A DNA stretch of 64,000 nucleotides from Streptomyces pyxinicus (GTDB taxonomy: Bacteria; Actinomycetota; Actinomycetes; Streptomycetales; Streptomycetaceae). Position numbers and translations under genes: made by a program. The notes under the pieces are model-generated. The model saw only the letters and a list, made by a program, of their open reading frames with translations, had not been told where the DNA came from and did no database searches. This document shows, in pieces, positions 1 to 6,721 of the stretch. Location: contig NZ_JANUGP010000004.1 in the NCBI RefSeq assembly GCF_024753135.1, positions 248,001 through 312,000 of the forward strand, read 5' to 3'. Position 1 is the first letter of the stretch, and each line of letters opens with the position of its first letter.

Positions 1-1560
1 CGCACGAAGAGCCATAGCGCACTTGTGCGCGATGTCGTACCGGCCGACCATTCTCAGGTAACGGCTCAAGTACATGTGCGTATTAACGACGGTCTCGAAC
101 AATTCCTCGAGCGATGGGGGGAGTCGCCCGGCCACTGCCATCATGTGAGGAACCGCGAAGGGCCATTGGGCAGCGGCTTCTTGGTCCTCGGTGTCTCGCA
201 GAGCCCCAAGGCAGCGGACTGCGGCGGCCCAAGTGCGGGCGCGGTGAGGGGACCGTTCCAGATGCACTGCGTTCACCTCGGCGACCAGCGGATGGACAAT
301 GACGCACCGGCGCCAGCTCATGTCACTCCTGCGGTGGTAGAACGCGTCGGCTTCCGCGGAGGGACCGTCGGAGTTCTCGTCTGCGACGTCGATCAAGCCG
401 ACGGCACTGAGAGCATTCAGCGCACGCTCCACGGCAACGCTGTCCCACCTGCCGGCTTCCAAGCGGTGGGTCCTTGCCAGCACTTTGGGCGACAGCAGGG
501 CCACCGGTACTGGCCGGGATGCCCAACACGACAGGGTCCGCATGATCGGCCTGACCTGAGGTAAGCCCTGCTGTTCCAGCGCGTCCAGAGACACCTCCCA
601 GGTCTGCATCACTAGGCTCCGGGCGTCTTCGATCGTGGACGAGTGCGGTGAAGTGGTGGCGGCCCGATCAACCACATTCGGGAAGTCACGGTCGAGCGCC
701 TGACGGAAGGCTTTGAGGTCTTGGATGGGAGAGAAAGGCTGCGCCACGCAGAGTCCAGCAGCCCGCAACGCGAGGGGCACGCCGCCCAACCGCTCGGACA
801 GTTCCCGTGCGGCGCCGCGCTCCGCAGGATCCGGTGCGGAACTGCCGGACAAAGCGAGCAGCATATCGGCGCCGTCTTCATGGTCAAGCGGGCCGAGCCT
901 CTTCAACCGCGTACCGGGTGGCCAGACGTCCAGGTGCGCTTGGCGGGTGGTGACCAAAACCGCCCCGGACGCAGATGGCTCCAGCCAGTTGGGCCCCAAG
1001 TCCTGATGAAGCCGTGCGGGGTCGTCTGCATTATCGAAGACCAGCAGCCAGGGCTTCTCGCTGGCATGGAGGGCCTCCCAAGCAAGGTCCGCAGTATTCA
1101 GCCGATCCAGCAGTGTCTCGCCGCCCTCTGCACCCTGCGGGCAGAGCTTCGTTGCAATCTGCCGGAACGCTTCGCTTACCTCAGACCCGCCGGAAGCGTG
1201 AACCCACAGCACAGTCGCTCCGGCGCTCTGCGCGTAGTTAGCGAGGGTCAGAGCCAGAGCGGACTTCCCAATGCCGCCTAGGCCGCTGAGGACGGTAATG
1301 CAGCCCATCAGTGCTGCCAAGTCTCCGCCGCCCAGGTCGCGGAAGGCGGATTCTCGCCCGTGCAGTTGCGGCGGTCTGAGATTGACTGGTGGCCGCAGTG
1401 ATACTGGAGGGGCACTGGGCGACTGCAAGCCGTTGAAGTGGACATTCACCGTCCCTGAGTCGAACACAAACTGGTCGCGACCCGCCTGAATGTTGGTGCC
1501 GCTCCCAGCGGACTCCGCGTTCTGCCTGATGTAGATGAGGCCGTCATCGCGATACCGCAT
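1..1560 (-). CDS. NB-ARC (NLR/STAND) signalling ATPase with N-terminal amyloid-like motif; C-terminus lost at window edge
   Basis: The frame is open from an ATG at 1560 leftward to the window edge, giving 520 codons with no stop. An N-terminal stretch holds GTNIQAGRDQF (residues 21-31), almost identical to the C-terminal motif of the gene just upstream. An NB-ARC ATPase follows: Walker A GLGGIGKS at 93-100, Walker B WLLVFDNADD at about 171-180, a LVTTR strand, and a GVPLAL (GLPL-type) motif. The last visible part looks helical and may begin TPR repeats. In this family the C-terminal repeats sense a trigger, the ATPase oligomerises, and the N-terminal motif seeds amyloid assembly of an effector. 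Codon 333 (complement 562-564) is TTA, so translation probably depends on the bldA leucyl-tRNA. The gene lies inside an integrated element. The NB-ARC assignment is firm; the amyloid role is inferred from motif and layout. Confidence 0.9.
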   Translation of the reverse strand, partial: MRYRDDGLIYIRQNAESAGSGTNIQAGRDQFVFDSGTVNVHFNGLQSPSAPPVSLRPPVNLRPPQLHGRESAFRDLGGGDLAALMGCITVLSGLGGIGKSALALTLANYAQSAGATVLWVHASGGSEVSEAFRQIATKLCPQGAEGGETLLDRLNTADLAWEALHASEKPWLLVFDNADDPARLHQDLGPNWLEPSASGAVLVTTRQAHLDVWPPGTRLKRLGPLDHEDGADMLLALSGSSAPDPAERGAARELSERLGGVPLALRAAGLCVAQPFSPIQDLKAFRQALDRDFPNVVDRAATTSPHSSTIEDARSLVMQTWEVSLDALEQQGLPQVRPIMRTLSCWASRPVPVALLSPKVLARTHRLEAGRWDSVAVERALNALSAVGLIDVADENSDGPSAEADAFYHRRSDMSWRRCVIVHPLVAEVNAVHLERSPHRARTWAAAVRCLGALRDTEDQEAAAQWPFAVPHMMAVAGRLPPSLEELFETVVNTHMYLSRYLRMVGRYDIAHKCAMALRA

Positions 1561-1642
1561 TGCTCACTCCGCTTATCCGGCGCAGGACCCTGCAGGAGTC
1601 AGCCTCATAACCTGCGCCCTACTTGTTGACCAGTCACAGAGG

Positions 1643-2059
1643 TCAGTGACCAACGACGTTGTACTGGTCTCGCCCGGCCTGGAAGTTTGTGCCATGGTTA
1701 GCCTTGGCGGTCATCCGAATGGTCCTAGCTAGCAGTCGCTCCTGCACCGGATCGTCCGTGCTGACCGCAGCCAGCGCACGGCGCAGGGCAGCGGCGTCTG
1801 ATTCGACGGACAGCAGTGGTGCGAGCCGCTGTTGCCAGGCATGTGCGAGATTCTGGACGGTCAGGGCATCTGATGCTCCCTGAATCAGGGTCGCTCGTGT
1901 CGCTTCCAGATCCGCAGCGATCGTCGCCATCTCGCCGGGGCGCAGACGGGCCCACAGTCCGAGAACAGCGCTTTTCGCGCTACTGAAAGCGGTCGACGCC
2001 ATAAGGGCCACTACGGTGGTTCCCGCCGTTTGAATGAAAATGGACAGATCATCTTCCAT
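1643..2059 (-). CDS. Small putative amyloid-controlled effector (Bell/HeLo-like candidate), partner of the NLR
   Basis: 138 residues from an ATG at 2059; the upstream ribosome site is weak. The N-terminal region, about residues 5-36, is hydrophobic and rich in Ala, Thr and Val. Predicted helices follow to about 120. The protein ends in GTNFQAGRDQYNVVGH (123-138). The GTN(F/I)QAGRDQ motif recurs at the N-terminus of the downstream NLR, whose start lies 82 bp away on the same strand. In known bacterial amyloid-signalling pairs the effector has an N-terminal membrane-active helical domain and carries the motif at its C-terminus, exactly this arrangement. The inferred role is a membrane-disrupting abortive-infection or cell-death effector. 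The motif match is seen directly; the domain assignment needs a profile search. Confidence 0.75.
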   Translation of the reverse strand: MEDDLSIFIQTAGTTVVALMASTAFSSAKSAVLGLWARLRPGEMATIAADLEATRATLIQGASDALTVQNLAHAWQQRLAPLLSVESDAAALRRALAAVSTDDPVQERLLARTIRMTAKANHGTNFQAGRDQYNVVGH

Positions 2060-2110
2060 AGCTAATCCCGGCGCTCGCTCTATACTGATCTTGCAGCATA
2101 TTCTGATAGG
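2060..2110 (-). promoter_or_regulatory. Candidate promoter of the effector-NLR operon
   Basis: On the minus strand a TATAGA hexamer (complement 2079-2084) lies about 20 bases before the effector ATG, in an AT-richer patch than the surroundings. No convincing -35 at 17-18 bp was found. This is a weak call based on position and composition. Confidence 0.25.
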
Positions 2111-2624
2111 CCGAAGCGGATTTTCTGGGCATTGCGTCATCTCGCGCCGTGTCGGCGCGGCCTGACGTTCACCCCGCTGTCGGCTCGTTGCCGGATCAGG
2201 GGGACGACTGTGAGGGCGTGCTAAGCACACCGCGCTGGTTCGGTGACTTGGCCTCCTCAGTCGGCGGGCGACGGTCATTCGCGATCACTGCGGTCACTGA
2301 CCCGTGGACCGGATGGCTCGCTGGTGGTCCATTTGTGGTCGGTGTGATTCTCACAGCGGCCGGCAACTGCCTTTCATGCAGGTCACCATGCCTCGCCAAC
2401 CTCGCTCCGTGGTTGCAGTCCTGGTTGCGTTCGCCGTCGTGCAAACTTGCTTGCGCTACGCAGCTCGGAACTAAGGCTTCGAAGGCAAAGCACTCCTCGC
2501 TGGGAGATTCCTGGGAGATGATCTTCTCCCAGAGGCCAACCGGAACCCTGCCGCACCATCTCAAAACACCTACCTGACCTGCACTTTTACAAGATTCGCA
2601 GGTGTCGATCCTCTTCGAACCTCA
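2111..2624. other. Gene-poor end of the integrated element
   Basis: No open frame here resembles a known protein; the longest frames (about 120-140 codons, both strands) have ordinary-looking but unrecognisable translations. An inverted repeat CTGGGAG-N8-CTCCCAG lies at 2511-2532, preceded by a partial direct copy of TGGGAGAT. Just before the attachment core, CCTCTTCG at about 2610-2617 mirrors CGAAGAGG at 2632-2639. These could be recombinase or terminator sites, but nothing decides between them. Confidence 0.4.
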
Positions 2625-2667
2625 TTCGGGACGAAGAGGTCGTGGGTTCAAATCCCGCCACCCCGAC
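2625..2667 (+). other. Attachment-site copy: 3' half of tRNA-Pro(CGG)
   Basis: The stretch reads as anticodon loop TTCGGGA (anticodon CGG), the 3' anticodon strand, the variable loop, a T-arm GTGGG-TTCAAAT-CCCGC, and the acceptor strand CACCCCG plus discriminator A at 2666. The 5' half of a tRNA is missing: the sequence before 2625 cannot pair to form the anticodon stem, and there is no D-arm. This is the duplicated 3' end left when a site-specific element integrates into a tRNA gene; the intact tRNA should lie to the left outside the window. pSAM2-type actinomycete elements also use tRNA-Pro. Confidence 0.8.
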
Positions 2668-2678
2668 AGCTGAAACAG

Positions 2679-2718
2679 CAGATTAGGCACCGACTCACGT
2701 GAGTCGGTGCCTAATCTG
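2679..2718. terminator. 40-nt perfect palindrome after the tRNA-Pro fragment, probable bidirectional terminator
   Basis: Twenty bases (2679-2698) are followed at once by their exact reverse complement (2699-2718), then TTT. The position 12 bp past the tRNA 3' end fits the native terminator of the tRNA-Pro gene. The same bases also encode the last residues of the decayed integrase read on the other strand. Confidence 0.75.
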
Positions 2719-3213
2719 TTTCTGCGTGTCGAAGATCCCGTCCATGACCACGCGCCGGTCTGGATCACGAGCCGGATCTGCTTCCGTCACATCTCCTCGG
2801 GCGGTCATGGCCCCGTACCCGAGTGCCCGACTGGCTGAGAGACTCCTACAGCGGGACGCCCCGGTCGGAGAGCAGCGAGCCGAAGCTGTGCCCAGTTCCC
2901 GAGGCGTCCGTCCGTCGGCGTTGGTCCCGTCGAGGCCCTTGCGCGCTTGGCGGAAGGCGCGGCGGGCGTTGGCGGCATCGAGCGGCTTGCCGACGGCCGA
3001 GGAGAAGGCGAGGCCGTGGTCCTCCCAGGTGTCATCGGCGGCGAGTCGATCCCAGTCCCGATCCTCGAACTTGCTGCCAGAGAGTTCCGACGCAGCGCGC
3101 CGGGACTTCCGGGTCGTGGTGTCTCCGCTCCTCCGGACCGAGCGCCACACGGCGATGTCCCTGGCATGCTGCTCCTGGAGGCCGCCCGTCAGGCCACCCT
3201 GGCCACGGCGCAC
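2695..3213 (-). pseudogene. Decayed tyrosine integrase, catalytic-domain remnant
   Basis: Reading leftward, the frame contains pieces typical of actinobacterial tyrosine recombinases: IAVWRSVRRSGDTTTRKSRR, then WEDHGLAFSSAVGKPLDAAN, then TPREL, and a C-terminal VVMDGIFDTQKQ. The box that should read RELRHSF changes frame at TPREL. Its continuation (HSFGSLLSDRG and later VGHSGT) is only readable in another frame and contains a TAG. At least one frameshift and one nonsense change have therefore accumulated, and the N-terminal arm-binding domain is missing. The gene abuts the tRNA fragment tail to tail, the normal place for an integrase next to its attachment site, so it marks a second, older element to the right. 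It should be inactive. Confidence 0.75.
2849..2919. repeat. Direct repeat copy A (integrase RHSF-box segment)
   Basis: 71 bp matching 5785-5855 in the same orientation at 67 of 71 positions by eye. It encodes the TPREL/RHSF region of the decayed integrase. Confidence 0.85.
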
Positions 3214-3491
3214 CCACAGCCGAGTTCATCAGCGGTATGGACTCCGACTTCGTGAAGTACGCCGAGATGGACGCCCCCTGCCGACTGGAGCCGTGCCGAC
3301 GGCGGAGCCCGGCCGGGTCCGGGTCGGCGCGCACCAGCACGGCCGGGAGATCTTCTCAGCCGTGGTCACGCCGGCCGCACGGCCCGCCCACTCCTCCCGC
3401 GCTGTCTGACGACCACGACCGCCACCCGCGCTGGCGGGGCACGGCCTGTGCGCGGGACTCGGTCCACCTCGGCAGCGGCGCTCGGGGCGAG
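3214..3491. other. Intergenic remnant DNA, no gene recognised
   Basis: Short frames on both strands give no recognisable product. The position between an integrase relic and the LysR gene suggests leftover element DNA, but nothing in the sequence proves it. Confidence 0.4.
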
Positions 3492-4427
3492 CTACCCCGC
3501 GGACGAGTCGGTCCCCGTGGACAGGCCCGGCCCGGTGGACGGGTCGGCGGCGGTCCGTAGCGCCTCCAACAGCCTCCGCAGCGCGGGCTGTTCGAGTGCC
3601 GTCTCCCGTACAACGGCCGAGATGACCCGGAGCGGCTCGGGGTTACGGACCGGGCGCACGACGACACCGGGGTGCCGGTTGCGGAGTCCCAGCCTCGGCA
3701 TCAGACCGACTCCGAGCCCGGCCGCGACGAATCCCTGGGCGGTGGCGTAGTCCTCGCTCCGGATCACGAAGTCCGGGCTGAAGCCCGCTGCCGCGCAGGA
3801 GTCGATCACCGGCTCCAGGCACGGGCCGGGCGGCTCACTGCCGACCCACTGTTCGCCGGAGAGCTCGTGCAGGTCGACGACCTCCCTGGCGGCAAGCACG
3901 TGACCGAGCGGCAGGACGGCGTCGTACGGATCGTCGAGGAGGTGGACGACCCGGAAGCCGGGGCCGACACGGTCCCGCGCCTGCACGACGACGGCCAGGT
4001 CGGTCCGGCCCGGCGCCACGTCGTGGAACGGCTCGTCCGCGTCGTTGAGTTCGAGGTCGATTCGGACGCCGGGATGCTCCGCCCGGACCCCGGCCAGAGC
4101 GGGCGCCACCAGCGTGGATCCCGCCGTGGCGAAGTAGCGGACCGCCAGACGGCCGGTCCGCCCGGCCCGGAGATCGGCGAGCGCCGTCTCGGCCTGGGAG
4201 ACCGCCGCGCCGATCAGGGCCGCGTGCTCGGTCAGCAGCAGCCCCGCGGCCGTGGGGCGCACTCCCCGGCCGGCACGTTCGAGCAGGGGGGTGCCGGCCT
4301 GTTTCTCCAGGGCCGCCACCTGCTGACTGACGGCCGAAGGCGTGTAACCGAGATTGGCCGCGGCGGCGGTGACCGTGCCACTCGTGACCACCGCACGCAG
4401 GACTTGCAGTCGCCTCACATCGAGCAT
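3492..4427 (-). CDS. LysR-family transcriptional regulator
   Basis: 311 residues from an ATG at 4427. Residues 1-60 form the winged helix-turn-helix (core TPSAVSQQVAALEKQ, followed by PLLERAGRGVRPT). Residues about 90-295 form the two-lobed effector-binding domain. Longer upstream in-frame starts would run into the divergent transporter's promoter and add low-complexity sequence, so the ATG beginning MLDVRRLQ was chosen. It is divergent from the EamA transporter at 4546 with 118 bp between, the classical arrangement in which a LysR protein controls the neighbouring exporter and itself. The ligand is unknown. The pair sits between two fragments of a decayed integrase. Confidence 0.92.
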   Translation of the reverse strand: MLDVRRLQVLRAVVTSGTVTAAAANLGYTPSAVSQQVAALEKQAGTPLLERAGRGVRPTAAGLLLTEHAALIGAAVSQAETALADLRAGRTGRLAVRYFATAGSTLVAPALAGVRAEHPGVRIDLELNDADEPFHDVAPGRTDLAVVVQARDRVGPGFRVVHLLDDPYDAVLPLGHVLAAREVVDLHELSGEQWVGSEPPGPCLEPVIDSCAAAGFSPDFVIRSEDYATAQGFVAAGLGVGLMPRLGLRNRHPGVVVRPVRNPEPLRVISAVVRETALEQPALRRLLEALRTAADPSTGPGLSTGTDSSAG

Positions 4428-4443
4428 GTAGCACAGCTTAACA

Positions 4444-4461
4444 GAATGAGTAGAACCATTC
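4444..4461. promoter_or_regulatory. Candidate LysR operator
   Basis: GAATG-N8-CATTC is an interrupted palindrome in the LysR/EamA divergent spacer, 17 bp from the LysR start. Its size and position suit a LysR-type site. It is predicted only from symmetry and context. Confidence 0.45.
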
Positions 4462-4545
4462 GCTTGTCCGTAAGGCTCGGCTGAGGCACCTTCGAAGAGC
4501 GGGCACCGCCCCGCGACGACGGACGAACCCGGTGGAGGAAGCATC

Positions 4546-5580
4546 GTGAACAGCAGCGCACAGAGTCTGCGGGGCGGCCTGCGGGTGGCCGTGCTCGCCC
4601 TGCTCTGGGGTTCCACGTTCCTCTGGATCGAACTGGCACTGAGGGGGCTCTCACCGCTCCAGGTCACGTTCGTCCGGTGCGGGCTGGGAGCCCTCGTCCT
4701 CCTGGTCGCCTGCTACACGACGGGGCACCGGTTGCCCCGGGGCGCTGCCGTGTGGCGGCACATAGCGGTCGCGGCGTTCTTCTGCAATGCCCTCCCCTTC
4801 GCGCTGTTCAGCCTCGGTCAGCAGACCGTCGACTCCGGTCTCGCGGGCGCCCTCAACGCGACGACACCGCTCTGGTCGATCGCCCTCGGTCTGGCTCTCG
4901 GCTCGGAGCGGGGAATCCACCGGGTGCGGCTGACCGGTCTGCTGCTCGGCTTCGCGGGCACGATCGTCATCTTCGCCCCCTGGCAGACCACCGGCGGCGC
5001 CGGCTGGGGCGCCCTCGCCATCCTCGGCGCGGCCGCCAGTTACGCTGTCGCGTTCACCTACATGGGCCGCACGCTGGTCCGCAAGGGGACTCCGACCATC
5101 TCGCTCTCCGCGGCCCAACTCCTCGCCGCCACCGGGCTGACCAGCGTCGCGATGCCCGTCGGCGGGCTGGAGCGGATCCACCCCAGCCTCACGGTGGTGA
5201 CGGCCGCCGTCGCCCTCAGCGTCCTCTGCACCGCGATCACCTTCCATCTCACCTACCGGATCATCAACGACGAGGGGGCCACCAACGCCGCCGTGGTCGG
5301 CTATCTGCTGCCCGTCGTCTCCGTGCTGCTCGGCGCCGTCGTCCTCGGCGAGGACCTCGGTATGCGGGTGGTGCTGGGTATGGCCGTCGTCCTGCTGGGG
5401 GTGTGGATGACTCGGCGGCCCGCCCCGGCGAACACCGGGAAGCCGGCACGCGGGGAAGCGGACTCCGCGGAACCTGCCGTCGGCGAACCCGGTCCCGCGG
5501 GCCGCGCAGCGGTCGCCGGGGTCCTGGCGGGTGCCGCCCCCGCCCCGGCGGCCACCACCTTGCCGGGGGAAGCCCGATGA
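4546..5580 (+). CDS. EamA/DMT-family transporter (drug/metabolite exporter)
   Basis: 344 residues from a GTG at 4546, with GGAGGAA ending five bases upstream. The protein contains two EamA repeats (about 12-140 and 155-290) and about ten hydrophobic segments. The first repeat begins with ALLWGSTFLWIE, typical of RhaT/YdcZ-like exporters. A Pro/Ala/Gly-rich tail of about 50 residues follows the last membrane helix. The stop overlaps the ATG of a truncated cyclase gene (ATGA), showing a former operon. The substrate cannot be told. The divergent LysR gene is the likely regulator. Confidence 0.92.
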   Translation: MNSSAQSLRGGLRVAVLALLWGSTFLWIELALRGLSPLQVTFVRCGLGALVLLVACYTTGHRLPRGAAVWRHIAVAAFFCNALPFALFSLGQQTVDSGLAGALNATTPLWSIALGLALGSERGIHRVRLTGLLLGFAGTIVIFAPWQTTGGAGWGALAILGAAASYAVAFTYMGRTLVRKGTPTISLSAAQLLAATGLTSVAMPVGGLERIHPSLTVVTAAVALSVLCTAITFHLTYRIINDEGATNAAVVGYLLPVVSVLLGAVVLGEDLGMRVVLGMAVVLLGVWMTRRPAPANTGKPARGEADSAEPAVGEPGPAGRAAVAGVLAGAAPAPAATTLPGEAR

Positions 5581-5784
5581 GCGCCCGAGCACCGGAGCAC
5601 CGGCTGTGGTCGGCACACCGCGACCTGATCGGAACGGCGGTTCGCACCGACCTCACCCACCCCTTCCGGCCGGGGCAGCCGCACTTCCCGGGGTTCGGGG
5701 ACGAGCGGCGCGAGACGGTGTTCAGCCTGGAAGGGAGGCGACGGCTTCACCGTGCACCGCTACACACTGGGAAGGTACCCCCTC
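5577..5784 (+). pseudogene. Truncated cyclase-family (kynurenine formamidase-like) gene
   Basis: Starts with ATGA overlap to the EamA gene. The frame gives MSARAPEHRLWSAHRDL and then TDLTHPFRPGQPHFPGFGDE, the DLTHxxxPGxPxFPG opening of the cyclase/metal-dependent formamidase family. Around 5730-5740 the meaningful frame shifts: GGDGFTVHRYTLG is only readable one frame over. Similarity stops at about 5784, where an integrase fragment begins. About two thirds of the family's usual length, including the HxxxHxD metal site, is missing. It is inferred to have been cut by the integration or deletion event that left the 71-bp repeat. Confidence 0.65.
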
Positions 5785-5855
5785 CAGCGCGACGTCCCGG
5801 TCGGAGAGCAGCGAGCCGAAGCTGTGCCCGGCTCCCGAGGCGTCCGTCCGTCGGC
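5785..5855 (-). pseudogene. Second integrase fragment, direct repeat copy B
   Basis: Matches 2849-2919 at 67 of 71 bases in the same orientation. Read leftward, one frame gives GHSFGSLLSDRDVALE, the catalytic His box of a tyrosine integrase, while TPRE lies in another frame. Flanking DNA on either side does not match copy A, so only this block was duplicated or retained. It truncates the cyclase gene on its left. Confidence 0.75.
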
Positions 5856-6262
5856 TTTATCCCGCTACGACAGAGGACGGCTGACTTGCGGTCAGGAGGT
5901 CCGCCACGAATTGCTTGACCATCAGCAGGGGTCGCACCTCTCCGGCGACAGCTCACGCGTGCTCAGCAGCACCGATACGGCGTCAGCGACTTGGCAGCGC
6001 TGGGTGCAGGCTCTAGCCATGCCGATCTGGAATCGCGTCTACCACTCTGCGGGCAGGCCCGAGCGCGACGACCACTTCGTGCAAGCCGACGTTGGTGGGC
6101 CCGAACACGGTGTTGTAGTCGCTGACATCGTCACCGACCTGTTTCGACCATGGCGCGAGCGTAGCGGAAGAATCCGTAACGCTTCATCGGCCAAGCCTGC
6201 TGTGAGACGAAGGGTGATGTGACACCGGGGCCGGCTGCCATCGGCGGCCGGTGCCGTGTTGT
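5856..6262. other. About 400 bp with only broken coding fragments
   Basis: No complete gene. On the minus strand short open pieces in different frames look protein-like, for example DYNTVFGPTNVGLHEVVVAL (about 6040-6110) and MVKQFVADLLTASQPSSVVAG ending near 5859, but with stops between them and no family match. They could be a decayed gene or an old toxin/immunity cassette behind the Rhs locus. Confidence 0.4.
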
Positions 6263-6721
6263 TCAGGTCGCGTCCTCCCACACCGCTTGCAGATCAGCGC
6301 ACCGGACGGTGATCGACGCATCGGTGAGTGCGATCTCGTGCCGGCAACCGCCGTCCTCCTCGGGAAGGATCTCATCGAGAAGCACGGCGTCGGCGCTCAT
6401 CCAGTCGATGGAGTTCTCATAGTCGATGGAGAAATGCGTCACGCCCGAATAGCTGATGCGCAGTCCGGAGTCGTGCTTGAACTGATTGGGCGTGAAGTCC
6501 AGGACCAGCCCGCCGCTCTTGTCGGTGGTGACGTGCACTTGGGCCAGTTCCAGGTCCTTGACACAACGGGTGGCACCCGCGATGTCGTAGTGGCCCGGAT
6601 CGGTGGCGAAGGATCGGGCGCCCGGTGGCAGGTCGGGGCCAAGCCGCGGCAGCTCGGCGAGATAGGCCGTCGGATCCACCTCGAACCCGCCGTCGTCCCA
6701 GACTGCCTTGACGTACTTCAT
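6263..6721 (-). CDS. Candidate immunity protein for the Rhs toxin
   Basis: 152 residues. The ATG at 6721 overlaps the TGA of the Rhs gene (ATGA), so the two are translationally coupled. The protein is acidic, has no signal peptide or membrane segment, and has a mixed alpha/beta look, as usual for cytoplasmic immunity proteins. I do not recognise the family. The assignment rests on position: a small coupled gene directly after the toxin tip. Inferred role: binds and neutralises the C-terminal toxin domain of the upstream protein. Confidence 0.75.
   Translation of the reverse strand: MKYVKAVWDDGGFEVDPTAYLAELPRLGPDLPPGARSFATDPGHYDIAGATRCVKDLELAQVHVTTDKSGGLVLDFTPNQFKHDSGLRISYSGVTHFSIDYENSIDWMSADAVLLDEILPEEDGGCRHEIALTDASITVRCADLQAVWEDAT

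Noticed and set aside
2149..2577. 142-codon plus-strand frame next to the attachment site
   Set aside because: No recognisable protein, no ribosome site, and composition unlike the codon bias of neighbours.
2600..2667. Complete tRNA-Pro gene
   Set aside because: Only the 3' half matches; no D-arm and no pairing partner for the acceptor or anticodon stems upstream.
2849..5855. Composite transposon (IS copies as flanks)
   Set aside because: The flanking repeats are integrase-coding fragments without terminal inverted repeats or transposase, so site-specific recombination scars fit better.
5577..5918. Functional small gene after EamA
   Set aside because: The frame leaves the cyclase-like sequence after about 50 codons and runs into antisense integrase DNA, so it was called a pseudogene.
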